Of a stretch of 14,538 bases of DNA, positions 1 to 7,106 are shown in pieces. Numbering within the stretch: the first letter of the stretch is position 1; each line of letters begins with the position of its first letter. The notes beneath the pieces were generated by a model. The model searched no databases. It saw only the letters and a list, made by a program, of their open reading frames with translations, and had not been told where the DNA came from. The translations under genes and the position numbers were made by a program. The stretch is from Bacteroidales bacterium (GTDB lineage Bacteria > Bacteroidota > Bacteroidia > Bacteroidales > Bacteroidaceae): the NCBI GenBank assembly GCA_004552155.1, contig SFPF01000086.1:1-14538 (forward strand). The letters run 5' to 3'.

Positions 1-189
1 TTCGAATGCGCCGATAGGCGACACCTCGCAAGAGTCGTTGAAAAGAGTTATTTCGGCACCGCCTTGCAGCCCGAGGAAAATGTGGGGGTACTTTTTCCCC
101 TCTGAATCGGAAACCTGTGCGGAGACTGTGGAAGCCGAGGCGAACAGCAATGCGACCAAGGCGAGTAAAGTCTTTAATTTAGTCTTCAT
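1..189 (-). CDS. Outer-membrane protein, OmpA/porin-like beta-barrel (N-terminus only)
   Basis: Only the first 63 codons are in the window; the rest lies beyond the left edge. The ATG is at 187-189. Residues 1-24 form a signal peptide: basic start (MKTKLK), hydrophobic core (LLALVALLFA), then STVSA. The predicted signal peptidase I cut is after Ala24 and leaves Gln25 as the new N-terminus, which fits the Bacteroidetes Q-rule in which the exposed Gln is cyclised to pyroglutamate. The mature start contains YPHIFLGLQGGAE, which resembles the first beta-strand of Bacteroidales OmpA/porin-like barrel proteins; that family call is from memory of similar sequences and is tentative. A canonical promoter lies upstream at 231-261. 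Export is well supported, exact family is not. Confidence 0.7.
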   Translation of the reverse strand, partial: MKTKLKTLLALVALLFASASTVSAQVSDSEGKKYPHIFLGLQGGAEITLFNDSCEVSPIGAFE

Positions 190-230
190 TTTATTTTGAT
201 TTTATATAAGTTATCCTTTTCACTGGCGGG

Positions 231-261
231 CAAAGTTAGAAAATTATTTTTGTTTGGCAAA
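231..261 (-). promoter_or_regulatory. Bacteroidetes sigma-ABfr promoter of the outer-membrane protein gene
   Basis: On the minus strand there is TTTG (258-261), 19 bp, then TAACTTTG (231-238). This is an exact match to the Bacteroidetes -33/-7 consensus. Transcription should start near 224, giving a leader of about 35 nt before the ATG at 189. The -33 to -7 region is AT-rich. Confidence 0.75.
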
Positions 262-377
262 AAACTAGGTTTGTTTACTTTCAAAAGTACATGCTTTTGC
301 GCCCCGTTTATATCAAATACTCCCCAAAATACCCTCATGGACTACCAAAATGCTTTGCCTGGTCATCAATAATAGCA

Positions 378-412
378 AAGAGCATAAGCCAAGCGGGTTG
401 GCCTATGCTCTT
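378..412 (-). terminator. Terminator hairpin downstream of pckA
   Basis: Inverted repeat 42 nt beyond the pckA stop. Outer stem: 378-386 pairs with 404-412 (9 bp). One mismatch follows, then an inner stem 388-392/398-402 (5 bp) and a 5-nt loop. On the minus strand it is followed by a T-rich stretch (TTGCTATTATT), so it fits an intrinsic terminator for pckA. No other feature is seen in 190-453 apart from this hairpin and the promoter at 231-261. Confidence 0.65.
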
Positions 413-453
413 CGCATAATATTATTAATATGTATGTAATGCCTAAGGCTTCA

Positions 454-2025
454 TTAGAGCCTCGGACCGGCGGCTACGAGTGCCTTACCGGCAGCGTTGC
501 CCTCAAACTTAGCGAAGTTCTTGATGAAGCGGGCGGCGAGGTCCTTAGCCTTCTCTTCCCACTTGCAAGCACAGTCGTAAGTGTCGCGCGGGTCGAGGAT
601 GGCGGGGTCTACGCCGGGGAGTTCCGTGGGCACTACGAAGTCGAAGTAAGGAATGGTCTTCGTGGGGGCCTTGTCGATGCTGCCGTCGAGAATAGCGTCG
701 ATGATGCCACGCGTGTCGCGGATAGAGATGCGCTTGCCCGTGCCGTTCCAACCGGTGTTAACGAGGTAAGCCTTGGCGCCTACTTTCTCCATCTTCTTAA
801 CGAGTTCTTCGCCATACTTCGTGGGGTGCAGGCTGAGGAAAGCTGCGCCGAAGCAAGCAGAGAAGGTGGGCGTGGGTTCGGTGATGCCGCGTTCCGTGCC
901 GGCGAGCTTAGCGGTGAAGCCGCTGAGGAAGTAGTACTTCGTCTGCTCGGGGCTGAGAATAGAAACGGGAGGCAGCACGCCGAAAGCGTCGGCCGAGAGG
1001 AAAATCACCTGATGAGCATGCGGACCCTTGGAAACGGGAGCCACGCGGTTCACAATGTGCTCGATGGGGTAAGACACGCGGGTGTTCTCCGTAACGCTCT
1101 TGTCGGCGAAGTCAATCTTGCCGTTGGCGTCCACCGTAACGTTCTCCAGGAGGGCGTCGCGGCGGATAGCGTTGAAGATATCGGGTTCGCTTTCCTTGTC
1201 GAGGTTAATCACCTTAGCGTAGCAGCCGCCTTCGTAGTTGAACACGCCTTCGTCGTCCCAACCGTGCTCGTCGTCGCCGATGAGCAGACGCTTCGGGTCG
1301 GTAGAAAGTGTGGTCTTGCCCGTGCCGGAGAGGCCAAAGAAGATAGCGGAGTCCGTGCCCTCCTTGTTCGTATTGGCGGAGCAGTGCATGGAGGCGATGC
1401 CGCGGAGCGGGTTGAGATAGTTCATGATGGAGAACATGATTACCTGTTCCTTGGATGTGAGGTTGAACACAACGGCGGTTTCAGAGTTGAGACCGAGTTC
1501 CTTGTAGTTTTCAACCTTTGCCTTAGAGGCGTTGAACACCACGAAGTCGGGTTCTCCGAAATCGGAAAGCTCCTTCACCGTGGGACGGATAAACATGTTG
1601 GTCACGAAATGAGCCTGCCAAGCCACTTCCATGATGAAGCGCACTTTGAGGCGGGTTGCTTCGTTGGCGCCGCAGAAGGCATCTACCACGTAGAGCTTCT
1701 TGTTGGAGAGTTCGGCGGTGGCGAGCTTCTTGAGCTCTGCCCAAGTGGCTTCGCTCACGGGCTTGTTGTCGTTCTTGTATTCTTCGGAAGTCCACCAAAC
1801 GGTGTCCTTGCTCACGCTGTCCATCACAAAGAACTTGTCCTTGGGCGAGCGGCCGGTGTAAACGCCGGTCATCACGTTGACTGCGCCGAGCTCTGTTTCC
1901 TGACCTTTGTCGAAGCCTTCCAGGCCTGCTTTCGTTTCTTCTTCAAAAAGCACTTCGTAGGAAGGGTTGTGCAGCACTTCGGTTGCACCGGTAATACCGT
2001 ACTTGCTAAGATCTAATTTTGCCAT
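454..2025 (-). CDS. pckA: Phosphoenolpyruvate carboxykinase (ATP)
   Basis: Cytosolic enzyme interconverting oxaloacetate + ATP and PEP + CO2 + ADP. In Bacteroidales it usually runs toward oxaloacetate, feeding the fumarate/succinate fermentation branch; that direction is family knowledge. The 523-residue product has the usual length and is full. Visible motifs: TGRSPKDKF (57-65, substrate-binding Arg59), MHCSAN (213-218), the PEPCK P-loop GLSGTGKTT (231-239, Lys237), the metal-binding segment LIGDDEHGWDDEG (248-260), Arg316 in NTRVSYPI, and NTGWNGTGKR (423-432). The start is ATG at 2023-2025, giving MAKLDLSKYG. It has its own promoter and a terminator hairpin, so it is probably monocistronic. 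A 528-codon open frame lies antisense to it but is a codon-bias shadow. Confidence 0.97.
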   Translation of the reverse strand: MAKLDLSKYGITGATEVLHNPSYEVLFEEETKAGLEGFDKGQETELGAVNVMTGVYTGRSPKDKFFVMDSVSKDTVWWTSEEYKNDNKPVSEATWAELKKLATAELSNKKLYVVDAFCGANEATRLKVRFIMEVAWQAHFVTNMFIRPTVKELSDFGEPDFVVFNASKAKVENYKELGLNSETAVVFNLTSKEQVIMFSIMNYLNPLRGIASMHCSANTNKEGTDSAIFFGLSGTGKTTLSTDPKRLLIGDDEHGWDDEGVFNYEGGCYAKVINLDKESEPDIFNAIRRDALLENVTVDANGKIDFADKSVTENTRVSYPIEHIVNRVAPVSKGPHAHQVIFLSADAFGVLPPVSILSPEQTKYYFLSGFTAKLAGTERGITEPTPTFSACFGAAFLSLHPTKYGEELVKKMEKVGAKAYLVNTGWNGTGKRISIRDTRGIIDAILDGSIDKAPTKTIPYFDFVVPTELPGVDPAILDPRDTYDCACKWEEKAKDLAARFIKNFAKFEGNAAGKALVAAGPRL

Positions 2026-2099
2026 AAAAATATATAAGTTAGAGGTTGTTTGTTGCGGTAAGAGATTTGCGGCGATACCGCGTTATCTTATATGCGAGG

Positions 2100-2107
2100 C
2101 AAAATTA
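2100..2107 (-). promoter_or_regulatory. Probable pckA promoter (-7 element)
   Basis: TAATTTTG on the minus strand matches the Bacteroidetes -7 consensus TAnnTTTG. The -33 region (about 2124-2132) is AT-rich with only a partial TTG match. The predicted leader is about 65-70 nt before the ATG at 2025. Confidence 0.6.
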
Positions 2108-2185
2108 CGAAAAAACTTTTGCAATAAAAATTTTTGCCCGTCAAGTTTTGTTATTTATGCCTAAGATTAATAAGCAGCAGAGGCA

Positions 2186-2200
2186 TTCTGCAGAACGCCC
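2186..2200. repeat. Partial copy of the 4166-4185 palindrome
   Basis: TTCTGCAGAACGCCC is identical to the right three-quarters of the palindrome at 4166-4185. The left arm is degenerate here (AGGCA instead of GGGCG). The two copies bracket a 2.0-kb segment containing the iterons, the 35-bp repeats and the ATPase gene. Confidence 0.65.
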
Positions 2201-2264
2201 GCCCCAAACTGTCAAGAAAAAAACCGTCTGCATCGCGCGCGTGCGCGTTACGAAATTTTCTTCC

Positions 2265-2375
2265 CTAAAAGCCTTTCAACCCTTCATCTTTATAGTTATT
2301 CGTCTGGACGTAAGGCTTTTGCGGATGAACGGTTTGGACTTCAAACCCGTCATTCAACCCTTCACAACCCTTCAT
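2265..2375 (-). CDS. Possible 36-aa small ORF in repeat context, doubtful
   Basis: ATG at 2373-2375, stop TAG at 2265-2267. The product starts MKGCEGLNDGFEVQ and ends KDEGLKGF, so the two ends resemble each other because the DNA motif TGAAGGGTT recurs at 2278-2286, 2356-2364 and 2366-2374. The frame is also open farther upstream to an ATG at 2447. I do not recognise a function. It may be an interspersed repeat that happens to be open rather than a gene; there is no signal peptide, membrane segment or promoter match. Confidence 0.2.
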   Translation of the reverse strand: MKGCEGLNDGFEVQTVHPQKPYVQTNNYKDEGLKGF

Positions 2376-2397
2376 AGCGGGCGCAAAGCCCGCTATG
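2373..2397. repeat. Hairpin with perfect 10-bp stem
   Basis: CATAGCGGGC (2373-2382) pairs perfectly with GCCCGCTATG (2388-2397) across a 5-nt loop GCAAA. No T-run follows on either strand, so it is not an obvious terminator. Its left arm overlaps the ATG of the small minus-strand ORF. Confidence 0.6.
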
Positions 2398-2464
2398 CGC
2401 GATTTACTTCCGGCGCAGACGGCAAACGCCATCACGTGGGATAACATTCGCGCTCACGTAAGAC

Positions 2465-2520
2465 ATTTTTCATTATCTCCGAGCAAATTATTCCTTTCTG
2501 CCTGATATTTTTCATTATCT
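2465..2520 (+). repeat. 14-nt direct repeat, two copies 42 bp apart
   Basis: ATTTTTCATTATCT occurs at 2465-2478 and again, identical, at 2507-2520. The sequence between is unrelated. The 42-bp offset is twice the period of the iteron array that starts 17 bp downstream. Confidence 0.6.
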
Positions 2521-2536
2521 GTGCAGAAAAAGTTTA

Positions 2537-2620
2537 TTACAAAGCTTGTAACGCTTGTTACAAAGTTTCTAACATATGTTACAAAGTTTGTAATACGTGT
2601 TACAAACTTTGTAACAAAAA
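2537..2620 (+). repeat. Four 21-bp iterons, each a TTACAA-N3-TTGTAA dyad
   Basis: Units start at 2537, 2558, 2579 and 2600 with an exact 21-bp period. Each begins TTACAAA and carries a dyad: TTACAA-AGC-TTGTAA in unit 1, one base changed in unit 2, TTACAA-AGT-TTGTAA in unit 3, TTACAA-ACT-TTGTAA in unit 4. The junctions are also near-palindromic (unit 2/3 has AACATATGTT). A short inverted repeat, CTGTC-N6-GACAG, follows at 2621-2636. The pattern is that of a repeated site for a dimeric DNA-binding protein on one face of the helix. What binds it is unknown. Confidence 0.85.
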
Positions 2621-2735
2621 CTGTCTTATAGGACAGAAAAAAATATCAAGGAGAACGGAAGAAATTGCCCCTTGAAAATAAAAAATATCAAGCAGAAAGC
2701 GCAAACGGACGCGGCTGGCATCATTGAAAAGAGGT

Positions 2736-2833
2736 TTTGCATTAGAAAAATGCGTATTTACGCAAAAATCCTTTGCAAAACGGGGTAGACACACTATATT
2801 TGCATTAGAAAAATGCGTATTTACGCAAAAATC
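2736..2833 (+). repeat. Twin 35-bp direct repeats with a TGCGTA-TT-TACGCA dyad, flanking the ATPase promoter
   Basis: Two identical 35-nt copies at 2736-2770 and 2799-2833, offset 63 bp. Each runs from TTTGCATTAG to CGCAAAAATC and contains the palindrome TGCGTATTTACGCA (2751-2764 and 2814-2827). The second copy ends 9 nt before the ATPase ATG. The promoter's -33 box follows copy 1 by one base, and its -7 box overlaps the first four bases of copy 2. This is the layout expected of an operator pair, and the second dyad would also lie in the 5' end of the mRNA. Confidence 0.9.
2772..2802 (+). promoter_or_regulatory. Bacteroidetes promoter of the AAA_14/DUF4143 gene
   Basis: TTTG at 2772-2775, a 19-bp spacer, then TATATTTG at 2795-2802: an exact match to the -33/-7 consensus. 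The predicted start is near 2809, giving a leader of about 34 nt that contains the palindrome of repeat copy 2. Confidence 0.8.
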
Positions 2834-2842
2834 TAATACAAG

Positions 2843-4078
2843 ATGATTATCGAAAGAAACAAATACCTGTCCCGATTGCTGGACAGCAGACTGAACGGAT
2901 TGGTCAAAATCGTTACGGGAATAAGGAGAAGCGGCAAGTCTTTTTTGCTGTTCAACATTTTCAAGCAGCGGCTTTTGAATGAAGGTGTAGATGCCGGACA
3001 TATCATAGAAATGCAATTCGACGATTTTGCCAATAAGCGGTACCGTGTGCCGGAAGTGTTTTACAACTATGTGAAAGAGAGGATAAAAGACGGCAGGGTT
3101 TATTATATTATCCTCGACGAAGTGCAGTTGCTCGGCGATTTCGAGGACGTGCTGAACGGGTTGATGCACATTGAGAATGTGGATATTTATGTGACCGGCA
3201 GCAATGCCCGTTTCTTGTCTAAGGACATCGTTACCGAATTTCGCGGACGCGGATTGCAGATACACATATCGCCGCTATCGTTTGCCGAACTGATGACGTT
3301 TTACAATGGGTCGAAAGAAGATGCGCTGGAACACTATCTGCGATATGGCGGTCTGCCTCAGGTGGCCTTGCAGCCCAACGATGAATATCGGTCGACGGTG
3401 CTGAAAGATTTGCTCAAAGAAACCTATATCATTGACATTCTTGAGCGCAACCGCGTGAAAAACAGTGCAGAGTTGGAGGAACTGCTCGCCATGCTCGCCT
3501 CTGTGATTGGCGGACTTACCAATCCGCAGAAACTTTCCAATACATTCAAAACCGTCAAGAATGTCTCTATCGGCGCTCCGACGCTGAAGTCTTACATTGA
3601 CTACTTCTGCGATGCTTTTCTTGTGGAGCAAGTGAATCGATACGATGTCAAAGGGAAAAGGTATATCGGTACGCCTTTGAAATACTATTTCAGCGACCTT
3701 GGCTTGCGCAATGCCCTGCTTAATTTCCGACAGGTGGAAAAGACACACCTTATGGAAAACCTGATTTATAACGAATTGCGTGGCAGGGGCTATAATGTAG
3801 ATGTCGGTGTAGTGCCGTACAACGGCAAGAATGCACAGGGAGTGAGCTTTCGCACGCAACTCGAAGTGGATTTTGTGTGCAACAAAGGCAGCCAAAGGCT
3901 TTATGTGCAATCGGCGTTGGCTTTGCCGACACAAGAAAAGATAAATCAAGAAACCAATTCTTTGAGACGTATCGACGATGGTTTCCCAAAAATGGTAGTA
4001 GTCGGCGACCACACAATAGGCAGCCATGACGAGAACGGCATTCTGTTCATAAATATCTACGACTTTTTGATGCAATAA
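2843..4078 (+). CDS. AAA_14/DUF4143 family ATPase
   Basis: A 411-residue protein of the ATP-binding AAA_14 + DUF4143 type, multicopy in many Bacteroidetes and archaea and without a settled function. Walker A is GIRRSGKS (26-33). Walker B is VYYIILDEVQ (86-95, Asp92-Glu93). A sensor-1-like TGSNARFLS (118-126) and a conserved GRG...PLSFAEL segment (135-150) follow. The C-terminal DUF4143 part carries MENLIYNELRGRGY (304-317), LEVDFV (340-345) and LYVQSA (353-358). This resembles a PD-(D/E)XK nuclease-like core in which Gln356 occupies the usual Lys position; that reading is inference. Length is normal and the gene is intact. It is the only plus-strand gene here, with its own promoter and terminator, less G+C-rich than the neighbouring sbcC region by eye, suggesting an inserted module. 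Confidence 0.9.
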   Translation: MIIERNKYLSRLLDSRLNGLVKIVTGIRRSGKSFLLFNIFKQRLLNEGVDAGHIIEMQFDDFANKRYRVPEVFYNYVKERIKDGRVYYIILDEVQLLGDFEDVLNGLMHIENVDIYVTGSNARFLSKDIVTEFRGRGLQIHISPLSFAELMTFYNGSKEDALEHYLRYGGLPQVALQPNDEYRSTVLKDLLKETYIIDILERNRVKNSAELEELLAMLASVIGGLTNPQKLSNTFKTVKNVSIGAPTLKSYIDYFCDAFLVEQVNRYDVKGKRYIGTPLKYYFSDLGLRNALLNFRQVEKTHLMENLIYNELRGRGYNVDVGVVPYNGKNAQGVSFRTQLEVDFVCNKGSQRLYVQSALALPTQEKINQETNSLRRIDDGFPKMVVVGDHTIGSHDENGILFINIYDFLMQ

Positions 4079-4122
4079 AATTACAAAGACAGCCTACGCC
4101 GCACGGAGCGCAGGCGTAAAAT

Positions 4123-4162
4123 AAAGATTGCCTATTCCATCGCGGGGTAGGCAATCTTTTTT
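4123..4162 (+). terminator. Intrinsic terminator of the ATPase gene, probably bidirectional
   Basis: AAAGATTGCCTA (4123-4134) pairs perfectly with TAGGCAATCTTT (4148-4159) across a 13-nt loop, and the right arm runs into six Ts (4157-4162). The left arm preceded by AAAATA gives a T-rich tail on the minus strand as well, so it can also stop sbcC transcripts arriving from the right. Confidence 0.85.
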
Positions 4163-4165
4163 ATC

Positions 4166-4185
4166 GGGCGTTCTGCAGAACGCCC
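4166..4185. repeat. Perfect 20-bp palindrome directly after sbcC
   Basis: GGGCGTTCTGCAGAACGCCC is its own reverse complement and abuts the sbcC stop codon at 4186-4188. Fifteen bases of it (TTCTGCAGAACGCCC) recur at 2186-2200 on the other side of the ATPase. It looks like an interspersed palindromic element rather than a terminator, since no T-run follows on the minus strand. Confidence 0.8.
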
Positions 4186-7086
4186 CTACTGTACCTTGAT
4201 GACCGATGCTCCGTCGGCGGCTTTCGGCACGAGGCGGATTTGCGGCGTGATTTGGGCGCGTATCTGTTCGGTGTGGCTGATAACGCCGACCTTGCGGCCT
4301 TCGGAATGCTCGAGATTGGCAAGGGCTTCCATCACGGTGTCGAGCGAGTCGCGGTCGAGATTGCCGAAGCCCTCGTCGATGAAGAGGCTGCCGATGCGCA
4401 GGCTGCCCGACGAAAGGGAGGCGAGGGCAAGGGCGAGGGCAAGGCTCACCACAAAGGTTTCGCCGCCCGAAAGGGAGTGCACGTAGCGCGGGCGGTCGAA
4501 CATGTAATGGTCTACGACTATGGGCGTGAGGCTGCCGCCGAGCGTTTGCAGCGAATAGCGTGGGCAGAGGCGGGAGAGGTGATGGTTGGCCTGCGCCACG
4601 AGGTGGCGGAAGGTGTAAGCCTGCGCCGTTTCGCGGAAACGCTTGCCGTCGCTGCTGCCGATGAGCTGGTTGAGGCGGGCCCATTGCGCGGCGTTGTCCT
4701 CCGCTTGGGCGAGGTCGGCGGAAAGGGCGGCGGCACGCTGCTCGCAGTTGCGGTGGGAGAGGAGGCGCGAGCGGATGAGCGTACTCTCCTCGCGGCAACT
4801 TTCTAATTTGGCTTCCATTTCGCCCTTGGCGGCGGCAAGTGCCTCGCGGCTTTCGTCAGGCTGGTCTTCGCGCGGTTTCCAGGGGCGATGGTCGGCAAGG
4901 GCGAGGCTGCCGCGGCAGGCGGCGATGTGCTCGCGCAGGGCTTTGCGGTCGGTATCGGCGGTGAAGAGGCGGGTGAGTTCTTCAAAGGTGACGGGCGGGT
5001 GCGCCGTGTTGAACCGCGCTATCCACAGGTCGAGTGCCTGCGACTTCTCGCGGTGTGCCTTCCGGCACTTGTCGCGCTCTTCGGCAAGTCCCCGCAGACG
5101 GGCCTCGGCAGCCTGCAGCCCCATTAGGGCTTCCTCGCTCTGCTTTCGGGCGGCGGCTTCGGCAGTGCGGGCTTCCTTGACGCGGACATTGAGCGCTGCG
5201 AGTTCGCTCTCGGGCGTGGCATCGCCGAAAAGGTGGCGCATCTCGCTCTGCTTGGCTTGCAGTTGTTCGGAGGCCGCGCCAAGCCGCTCGCGGCAGTCGG
5301 CGCACCGCTTCCGGGCTTCTGCCTCATTCTCGCGGGCATTCTTGAGTTCGTCGCGCAGGGCGGCCTCGCGGCGGGCGGCATCTTCGAGGGCGGCGCAGGT
5401 GGCAGTCCAGTCGGCGTGGAGGGCGGAGAGGCGCAGGCGGAAATTGTCGGGATTCTTTTTCCAATCGGCAAACCAACCCGAAAGCGTCACCATGTCGCCG
5501 AGGTCGGCATAGAGTGTGGAGCAGGAGCGGTCGGAGAGGAGGATTGCTGCCTGAAGGTCCTCGGCGGCGGCGGCGGCGATTTTAAGTTCTGTGCGGCGGC
5601 TGTCGATTTGCTGGCGGCTTTCGGCCATTTGGTGGAAATTGTAGGTCTCCAAATCTTTCTCGGCTTCTTTCAACTCTTGCCCCGCGCCTTCGGCAAGAAG
5701 GCGGATTGTAGTGAGGCGTACCTCGTGGTTCACGCTTTGCGAGGCATCGGCAAAAGTTTGGTCAATGCCGGCATAGGTGTGCCATTCTTCCAAATCGGCA
5801 TCGAGGCGCTTCTGTCTTTCCTTAAAAAATCCTTGCTCTGCTTGCAGGCGCACCTCTTCCGATAGCAGCTGCTCGCGCAGTTCTGCCACCTGACTGCGCT
5901 TGGCGGCAAGGGCGGCGGTGAGCCGGTTGTATTCCTCCTCGAGATTGGAAAGGAGTTCGCCCAGTTCGCGCTCCGTCTCGGTGTGATAGGGGTGGTGCGT
6001 CGCGCCGCACACGGGACAGGCCGTACCCTCTTTGAGTTGCTTGCGGAGCTGCACGATGTTTTCGGTCTGGCTAAGGGTGTAGGTGGTGCGAATGCGGTCG
6101 TAGGCGCTCTCTTCGACCGCCAGTTCGCGGGCGGCGTTGTCAAGTTCCGTTTTTTGATTGCGTATGGCGGCTGCAATGCGGCGCATCAGCGCATTCTTCT
6201 CTTCGATTTCCGCATATCCGTCGGCGATGTGCCGCCACAGTTTCTCGGCGCGTTGCAGTCCGCCAAGCTTGTTTTTCAGTTCTATGGCCCGCTGTTGCAG
6301 TTCCGTGCTGTCGTGGCCGTGGTTGCTTTGGCGGTGAATGAGGAGTTCGCTTTTCAGCGCGTTCATCTTAGCCTGGCTTTCCTGCAAGCCGTTCTCGGCC
6401 GTGGCAAGATGGCTTTTGAGCATTTGCTGGCGGTTGGTGAGGGCGGCGTGCTTGGCGTGCTCCTCGCTGTTGCGGGCCGTTTCGGCCTGGAGCATGGTGA
6501 GTTTGTCCTTCACCAAGTCGAACTTATCGAACATCATGCGATGCACGGCAAGTTCCTGAATGTGGCTCTGCCGTAGGTTCTTCTCCTGTTCCGTGCCTTT
6601 AAGACTTTCTTCCTTTGCCTCGCGCTGCTGCCGCTTTTCATCGGCATCGGTTTGATTGGCTTCCAACTGCCGCTTCAGGTCGTCGAGCTGCGCCTCCGCC
6701 ATCTTGATTTCGCCGGCAAGGGCATTGCCCCTGCTGATGAGGGGCTGGCGGATACGCAGGAACTGCTCCGCCTCGTCGGTCGCCTCGCGGGCGGTGTCGA
6801 GACTGCGGGCGGCGGCATCGGCCGACTCCTTGGCGGCAGCGAGGTTGCGGGTGCTTTCCGCCTCGCGCTGCTGCATGGCGGCGAGGTCGTCCTGCCTCAT
6901 TCTGATTTCCTGGAAAAGGGGCTGAATGGGCGAGAGTTCGTCGTAGCGCGAGAGTTCCAGTTCGTCGCCGCGCAGTGCAGCCAGTTCCTTGTGGGCGCGG
7001 TCGCGCTCCTGCTCCTTCTGCGCCACCTCCTGCTCGGCAAGTGCCGTGTCGGCATACCATTGCAGCTGCTGCGCAGTCTTTTCCAA
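4186..7086 (-). pseudogene. sbcC: sbcC, C-terminal part after a frameshift (SbcCD exonuclease ATPase subunit)
   Basis: SbcC is the SMC/Rad50-like ATPase that with SbcD forms the SbcCD nuclease, which opens DNA hairpins and processes ends. This 966-codon part begins at a TTG, but its frame is open from about 7116 and reads NTLIGQTGTALEKTAQQ, which looks like genuine SbcC sequence continuous with the N-terminal part at 7107-7793. It is mostly long Glu/Lys/Arg/Ala-rich coiled coil. The zinc hook CPVC is at residues 357-360 (6007-6018), the ABC signature LSGGE at 872-876, Walker B FIDEGFGNLD at 902-911 and the ISHTEQIR segment near 936. Everything for the second half is present; it lacks Walker A, which is in the other frame. 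Either a true frameshift or a sequence error. The stop is TAG beside a 20-bp palindrome. Confidence 0.85.
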
Positions 7087-7106
7087 CGCCGTGCCCGTTT
7101 GCCCGA

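Larger units (their letters stand above)
2026..2842. other. Long repeat-rich intergenic region between pckA and the ATPase
   Basis: This 817-bp stretch has no convincing conserved gene. From left to right it holds the pckA promoter (2100-2107), an imperfect copy of a palindrome seen beside sbcC (2186-2200), a 14-nt alternating CG/TG tract (2234-2247), a possible 36-codon minus-strand ORF with three copies of a 9-nt motif (2265-2375), a 10-bp-stem hairpin (2373-2397), a 14-nt direct repeat at 2465 and 2507, four 21-bp iterons (2537-2620), and the 35-bp repeat pair with the ATPase promoter (2736-2833). A 132-codon plus-strand open frame at 2046-2444 overlaps these elements and shows no recognisable protein. 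Confidence 0.7.

Noticed and set aside
430..2016. 528-codon open frame on the plus strand opposite pckA
   Set aside because: It mirrors pckA almost exactly and has no recognisable domain; long antisense frames are common opposite strongly biased, GC-rich genes.
2046..2444. 132-codon plus-strand frame between pckA and the ATPase
   Set aside because: It begins in the pckA leader and crosses several repeats and hairpins; no recognisable protein.
2736..2833. CRISPR-like direct repeats
   Set aside because: Only two copies with a 28-bp gap that is a perfect promoter, and no cas genes.
4420..4450. GC-rich 12-bp tandem pattern inside sbcC
   Set aside because: It encodes the LALALALA helix after the ABC signature, normal for SbcC.
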